This document shows positions 60,019-64,000 of a stretch of 64,000 bases of DNA, piece by piece (position 1 is the stretch's first letter; every line of letters begins with the position of its first letter). A program made the position numbers and the translations under genes. The notes under the pieces were generated by a model, which worked only from the letters and a program-made list of their open reading frames with translations, did no database searches and was not told the origin of the DNA. The stretch is taken from assembly GCA_002813895.1 (NCBI GenBank), contig CP024912.1:1-64000 (forward strand). Direction: 5' to 3'. Origin of the DNA: Cyanobacterium sp. HL-69 (GTDB taxonomy: Bacteria; Cyanobacteriota; Cyanobacteriia; Cyanobacteriales; Cyanobacteriaceae).

Positions 60019-60723
60019 CTAAATATAATTAGAAATATCTTCGTTGCAATCATCGGCAAGATAGGAAAGGGAGCGAAATCTTAAGCCCACCAATTGTTCG
60101 TAGAGGGGATTTAGCTTACACATGGGGGGAATATGGACTATTTTCTTGCCAAATAGTTTAATATCTCTTTCAAAGGGGCATTGGGGAGGGATCATTTTAC
60201 AAAGGAAACGAGCTACTCTAGGATCATCTATATCCATGCCATCCAGCCATTTTTTGACGGGATTGAGAACATCGATCGCACCTTCGCCTTTTCCTTGGGC
60301 AATGGTGTTATCATCTTTGTTTGTGGGATTCCAAAGGGTGGCTTCTAAGGACTTAAGGGCTTCTATGTCCAAGTCTAGGGCTTTGTGAAAACTATGGACA
60401 GCATCGGCTTCGGCTTGGGAATATACCCCATTGGCGATCGCCATCATTACCGCTGTACGCAAAAAGTTTTCTCTGATATCTGTATCTTCTCCCAATTCTG
60501 TAGCTAAATCTTGGGGAGAAATAGGTTCTAAATCACCTAGATTGGTGTTGGGCATCAATTCATATTGGGTTAAACTAGCTATTAAATCCTGCTCTTCGGG
60601 GTCAAAATGACCATCTGCATAGGCAACCGTTAACAACCCCCTTAGCCAAGCGGTTATGGTGCGATCGTCTAATTTTTGTATCTCACTAGTGACAACCGCC
60701 GAACTATTGTTATTTGTATTCAT
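60019..60723 (-). CDS. TerB-like protein with Mo-dependent nitrogenase-like C-terminal domain
   Basis: 234 residues from ATG 60723 (MNTNNNSSAVVTSEIQ); an upstream in-frame start would add 14 residues. The N-terminal helical part (AWLRGLLTVAYADGHFDPEEQDLI, FLRTAVMMAIANGVYSQAEAD) is TerB-like with acidic residues that may bind metal. The C-terminal part (about 150-234; CKMIPPQCPFERD, IVHIPPMCKLNPLYEQLVGLRFR, DDCNEDISNY) resembles the domain named after Mo-dependent nitrogenase-associated proteins in cyanobacteria, with conserved cysteines. The name does not imply nitrogen fixation and no nif gene is near. Function unknown. Confidence 0.75.
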   Translation of the reverse strand: MNTNNNSSAVVTSEIQKLDDRTITAWLRGLLTVAYADGHFDPEEQDLIASLTQYELMPNTNLGDLEPISPQDLATELGEDTDIRENFLRTAVMMAIANGVYSQAEADAVHSFHKALDLDIEALKSLEATLWNPTNKDDNTIAQGKGEGAIDVLNPVKKWLDGMDIDDPRVARFLCKMIPPQCPFERDIKLFGKKIVHIPPMCKLNPLYEQLVGLRFRSLSYLADDCNEDISNYI

Positions 60724-61029
60724 GATGACAGATAGAAAATCTAAACTACCTCTAATTCTATACAATGAATCCTAATTTCAAAATACGGAAATCAGTAACA
60801 ATTGGGGTGGACTTTATAACGTGTTGTAATTAGGGAAGGATAGTTTTTTTTATTTTTTTTATATCGATTCGTTAGAGTCTCATCCGTCATGAGATGAATT
60901 TTAGTCAAGAACAAGTTAGAAATAAAAAATTAAAGATAAAATCCAAAGAGAATAAAACCTCATAGTTATCAATTTTGAACGTCCCTAGGGTATAATATTC
61001 AATCACATTCGATCTGTAAATATTAGGTG

Positions 61030-62808
61030 ATGTCTGAGAAATTTTCCCGCCGTACTAAAATTGTAGCAACCGTCGGTCCTGGTTGTGCGAATCCCGAAAC
61101 ATTGCGCAAAATGATCCTTGCTGGCGCCAATACTTTTCGTCTCAACTTTTCCCATGGTACCCACGAAGTCCATCAAAGTAGTATTCGGATGATTCGCCAA
61201 GTGGAAAATGAGCTTAATCGTCCCATTGGTATTTTACAAGATTTACAAGGCCCTAAAATTCGGTTAGGTAAATATGAATGTGGTTCTATTGAATTACATG
61301 AGGGCGATCGCTATGTACTCACCAGTAGGGATGTAAAATGTGATGATAAAATTGCCTGTATTAGTTACGAACATCTAGCAGAAGAAGTTCCCCTCAATGC
61401 CAGAATCCTTCTTGATGATGGTAGGGTGGAAATGGTAGTAAAAGAAATTGATAAAGAAAATAGAGATCTTCATTGTCAGGTAGTGGTAGGGGGTGTACTC
61501 TCCAGCAACAAAGGAGTTAACTTCCCCAACGTTTATTTATCCGTCAAAGCCCTAACGGAAAAAGATAAAAAAGATTTAATGTTTGGGTTAGATCAAAGGG
61601 TGGACTGGGTAGCCCTTAGTTTCGTGAGAAATCCCCAAGATGTCTTAGAAATCAAAGATTTAATTGCCAGTGCCGGAAAATCTACCCCCGTCATTGCCAA
61701 AATAGAAAAACACGAAGCCATTGAACAAATGGAGGAAATTCTTTCTCTGTGTGATGGGGTTATGGTCGCAAGGGGAGATTTAGGGGTTGAATTACCCGCT
61801 GAGGACGTTCCCATTTTACAAAAACGCTTGATTCGTACCGCTAATCGTTTGGGTATTCCCATCATTACCGCCACTCAAATGTTAGACAGTATGGCAAATA
61901 GTCCTAGCCCCACTAGGGCAGAGGTTTCTGATGTTGCTAATGCCATTTTGGATGGTACCGATGCAGTAATGCTTTCCAATGAAACGGCGGTGGGTAAATA
62001 TCCTGTTCAAGCGGTGGCTACCATGGCAAAAATTGCTAGACGCACCGAGGAAGAAAGGGATTCCATTGCCCCCCATATGCTCACCCAAATGGATAGTCAA
62101 AATATTCCCAATGCCATTTCTGGGGCAGTCGGGCAAATTGCTAAACAGCTTAAGGCTAGTGCCATCATGACTCTTACAAAAACGGGTGCAACGGCTCGTA
62201 ACGTGTCCAAATTTCGCCCGAAAACACCAATTTTGGCGATCACCCCCCACGTGAGCATTTCCCGTCAACTACAGCTTGTCTGGGGAGTAAAACCTTTATT
62301 ATTGTTGGATATGCCAGGTTTAAAACAGGTTTTCAGTTCGGCTATTGAGTTGGCAAGGGAAGAGGAGTTGTTAGAAGATGGTAATTTGGTGGTAATGACC
62401 GCAGGGACTTTACAGGGGGTAGCAGGTTCCACGGATTTGATTAAGGTGGAGATTGTAAAGGGTTTACTTAGCGAGGGCCTTGGTATCGGGCAAGGGGTCA
62501 TTACTGGGCGCACCAAGGTAATCCATGATGTTAATAACCTTACTAATTTTAATCAGGGGGATATTTTGGTGGCGAAAGGCACGGATAATAATTATGTAGA
62601 TGCCATGCGTTTGGCTAGTGGTATTATTACCGAGGAGGGTGGAGTGCGATCGCACGCTGCCCAGATAGGAATGCGCCTTGGTATTCCCGTTATTGTAGGA
62701 GTTAAAGATGCAACTACTGTTATCCGTGATGCTAGTTTTGTAACCATGAAAATTGAACAGGGCTTAGTTTATCTTGGTACTGATGGCAGTCAAGATGGGG
62801 TAGATTAA
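61030..62808 (+). CDS. pyk: pyruvate kinase with C-terminal PEP-utiliser domain
   Basis: Converts PEP and ADP to pyruvate and ATP. 592 residues from ATG 61030; a GTG just before is not needed. Catalytic barrel with RRTKIVATVGP (start), RLNFSHGTHEVH, substrate loop VIAKIEKHEAIEQMEEI, MVARGDLGVELP, and ATQMLDSM; then the regulatory C domain (about 360-480) and an extra swivelling PEP-utiliser domain (about 500-590; GIITEEGGVRSHAAQIG) containing a His like the phosphohistidine domain of PpsA. The extra domain and size match the second cyanobacterial pyruvate kinase type. Confidence 0.95.
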   Translation: MSEKFSRRTKIVATVGPGCANPETLRKMILAGANTFRLNFSHGTHEVHQSSIRMIRQVENELNRPIGILQDLQGPKIRLGKYECGSIELHEGDRYVLTSRDVKCDDKIACISYEHLAEEVPLNARILLDDGRVEMVVKEIDKENRDLHCQVVVGGVLSSNKGVNFPNVYLSVKALTEKDKKDLMFGLDQRVDWVALSFVRNPQDVLEIKDLIASAGKSTPVIAKIEKHEAIEQMEEILSLCDGVMVARGDLGVELPAEDVPILQKRLIRTANRLGIPIITATQMLDSMANSPSPTRAEVSDVANAILDGTDAVMLSNETAVGKYPVQAVATMAKIARRTEEERDSIAPHMLTQMDSQNIPNAISGAVGQIAKQLKASAIMTLTKTGATARNVSKFRPKTPILAITPHVSISRQLQLVWGVKPLLLLDMPGLKQVFSSAIELAREEELLEDGNLVVMTAGTLQGVAGSTDLIKVEIVKGLLSEGLGIGQGVITGRTKVIHDVNNLTNFNQGDILVAKGTDNNYVDAMRLASGIITEEGGVRSHAAQIGMRLGIPVIVGVKDATTVIRDASFVTMKIEQGLVYLGTDGSQDGVD

Positions 62809-62833
62809 TGGATAATTGAGAATGGATAATAAA
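62806..62833. repeat. heptad tandem repeat after pyk
   Basis: TAATGGA, TAATTGA, GAATGGA, TAATAAA: four 7-bp units starting in the pyk stop codon. Confidence 0.5.
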
Positions 62834-62865
62834 TAAAAACTCAAGTAAGTTGATTATCTATTCTC
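62818..62865 (+). terminator. long inverted repeat after pyk
   Basis: GAGAATGGATAAT (62818-62830) and ATTATCTATTCTC (62853-62865) are complementary with one mismatch and a 22-nt loop. No T-run follows. It may end pyk transcription or be repeat-derived. Confidence 0.4.
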
Positions 62866-63038
62866 ACTTGATAATCTTCTGAGCTTAAAAATGTCTCAAT
62901 AACCTCAAAGTTATCTGACTCATGATCAACCATGAGAATAGAACAGTTTTTCATGGATGTCAGAAGACTAAATCAATTTTACTTTAATCCATAAATTACT
63001 TTTGATAATATAATAATATAATCAGCATTTCAAATTAA

Positions 63039-63791
63039 TTACCAAGGTAAAATAGAACCATCCCAAGAGAAAAACTTTCCGTGATCATCCTTGTTTAAAG
63101 CATTAATTATTGATAGTAATTGGGAAGTGCAACGCTCCACAGAAAATAACTTTTCAGGGACAACATTTCCTTGAAACGGTTTTGATAATTTTGTATCAGT
63201 CGTTCCGGGATGCAAAGCCACCACAATAGTTTTTTTACTCACTCTATTGTATTCGATCGCAATATTTTTGAGAAACATATTAAGAGCAGATTTGGAAGCA
63301 CGATAACCATACCAGCCCCCCAAATAATTGTCCTCTATGCTTCCCACTTTCGCCGATATGGTGGTAAAAATGCTAATTTCTGAATGTTTTAACAAAATCA
63401 ATAAATGTTTAGCTAACAAGACAGTGGGAATAGAGTTGACCTGAAAATAACGTAATAAGTTGTCGTTATTGATATGTTTTAAACTTTTTTCTGGTTCAAT
63501 TTCTTCTTCATGGAGGATGCCGACACAGTTTATAACTAGGTGTAGTTTATTAGCTGTCGATTTTATTTTTTCTACTATGTTAACAATGTCTTTTTCTTGG
63601 GTAATATCTCCTTGTAAACAGACAATATTATGAGGATACTCTTTTTGTAAATTAAATAATTCTTGTGCAGTATTTTGATTTCGATATACCGTATATATTG
63701 TTGTGTAATTTTGTTCTTTAATTAATTGTTTTACAAAGCCTAAACCGATACCCTGACTCGCTCCTAGTATTAAACAATATTTATCAGACAT
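63039..63791 (-). CDS. short-chain dehydrogenase/reductase family protein
   Basis: 250 residues, classical SDR fold. NAD(P) loop GASQGIGLG (about 10-18), acid/ribose contacts after VYRN, NCVG for the NNAG motif, catalytic Ser in TTISAKVGS and the YxxxK in YGYRASK. It resembles the CsgA/C-factor-like SDR group, but the substrate cannot be assigned. Single gene, AT-rich, convergent with pyk across 230 bp of repeat-bearing DNA. Confidence 0.82.
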   Translation of the reverse strand: MSDKYCLILGASQGIGLGFVKQLIKEQNYTTIYTVYRNQNTAQELFNLQKEYPHNIVCLQGDITQEKDIVNIVEKIKSTANKLHLVINCVGILHEEEIEPEKSLKHINNDNLLRYFQVNSIPTVLLAKHLLILLKHSEISIFTTISAKVGSIEDNYLGGWYGYRASKSALNMFLKNIAIEYNRVSKKTIVVALHPGTTDTKLSKPFQGNVVPEKLFSVERCTSQLLSIINALNKDDHGKFFSWDGSILPW

Positions 63792-63870
63792 ACTATTGTC
63801 AAATTATTTTTATGGCTATGATAGCATTTACTTTTGTAAAGTGATCAGCAACTTTAGTTGATAAAACAAT

Positions 63871-63895
63871 AAAAAAAGGTGAACAGTTGTCCACC
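63871..63895 (-). terminator. terminator of the small heat-shock protein gene
   Basis: GGTGAAC (63878-63884) and GTCCACC (63889-63895) pair with one mismatch. On the minus strand seven T follow (A7 at 63871-63877). It lies 25 nt past the stop of the partial gene. Confidence 0.65.
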
Positions 63896-63920
63896 CATAA
63901 TAAATGTCATTGTCGGCGGT

Positions 63921-64000
63921 TTACAATACAGTATTATTGGAATTTAAACTAACCTTGACAACTTTATTTTTTACTTCTTCTACTTTAGGTAAATTTAAGG
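63921..64000 (-). CDS. C-terminal end of a small heat-shock protein (Hsp20), partial
   Basis: The minus-strand frame that enters at the window edge reads LNLPKVEEVKNKVVKVSLN and then SNNTVL before a TAA at 63921-63923. This is the usual C-terminal tail of cyanobacterial Hsp20/HspA chaperones (LPKxEExxxKVVKVxL) after the alpha-crystallin domain. Only 25 residues are in the window, so identity rests on this tail alone. A terminator sits right after it. Confidence 0.6.
   Translation of the reverse strand, partial: LNLPKVEEVKNKVVKVSLNSNNTVL

Noticed and set aside
60019-60723. Evidence for nitrogen fixation from the Mo-nitrogenase-like domain
   Set aside because: The domain name is historical; such proteins occur in many non-fixing cyanobacteria and no nif gene is present.

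Overview
The window is a stretch of chromosome from a unicellular cyanobacterium, most likely of the Cyanobacterium/Geminocystis type. The evidence is light-dependent protochlorophyllide reductase, AcsF cyclase, PipX, a SigF-type group 3 sigma factor, a BamA/Toc75-like protein next to purC, a pyruvate kinase with a C-terminal PEP-utiliser domain, and many HIP1 octamers (GCGATCGC). Base composition is AT-rich. Most genes are single-copy housekeeping genes in short transcription units on both strands. No CRISPR array, prophage or biosynthetic cluster is visible.

Layout. 1-6.7 kb: HU, PriA, a SulP anion transporter, HemC and an ACR3/bile-acid-type permease. 6.7-12.1 kb: methionine synthase metH, unusually framed. 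A 5' metH fragment and a hicAB toxin-antitoxin pair lie upstream. An antitoxin, a nonsense-broken PIN toxin and a second metH 3' end lie downstream. 12-14.2 kb: a small accessory run (methyltransferase, phosphoribosyltransferase, HAD protein) and tRNA-Ala(CGC). 14.2-21.4 kb: a small membrane protein, a PEP-CTERM protein, a type IIA topoisomerase A subunit and PpsA. 21.8-22.7 kb: a complete IS5-type element with a frameshifted transposase. 22.9-27.6 kb: divergent hemF and acsF (chlorophyll/haem), a PHP phosphoesterase, a PPC-domain secreted protein and a ParE-type toxin-antitoxin pair. 27.9-33.0 kb: a complete rRNA operon (16S, tRNA-Ile, tRNA-Ala, 23S, 5S) with promoter and terminator.

33.1-42.5 kb: leuA, an RNase II-family exonuclease, gltD, por, panD, a second PEP-CTERM protein and pipX. 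42.6-48.0 kb (minus strand): a LivF/NatE-type ATPase and the pyrC-like, purC, bamA run. 48.2-54.3 kb: a small conserved protein, cysS and a 1403-residue hybrid histidine kinase. 54.3-57.1 kb (minus strand): sigF, a lipoprotein with weak PilP resemblance, a small conserved protein and a LolD/MacB-type ATPase. 57.7-64 kb: uvrB, a TerB-like/Mo-nitrogenase-C-terminal-like protein, pyk, a short-chain dehydrogenase and the cut-off end of a small heat-shock protein.

The most unusual feature is the metH locus. Both ends of metH are duplicated as direct repeats of about 160-180 bp and roughly 90% identity, and each pair of repeats brackets a different toxin-antitoxin module. This fits insertion with long target duplication, twice, or a single replacement by a TA-flanked metH cassette. 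Secondary points are a dihydroorotase homologue lacking zinc ligands, a GyrA/ParC-type protein lacking a recognisable GyrA box, a 23S rRNA that looks about 100 nt short in domain III, heptad-periodic intergenic repeats, and a structured GC-richer segment after uvrB.
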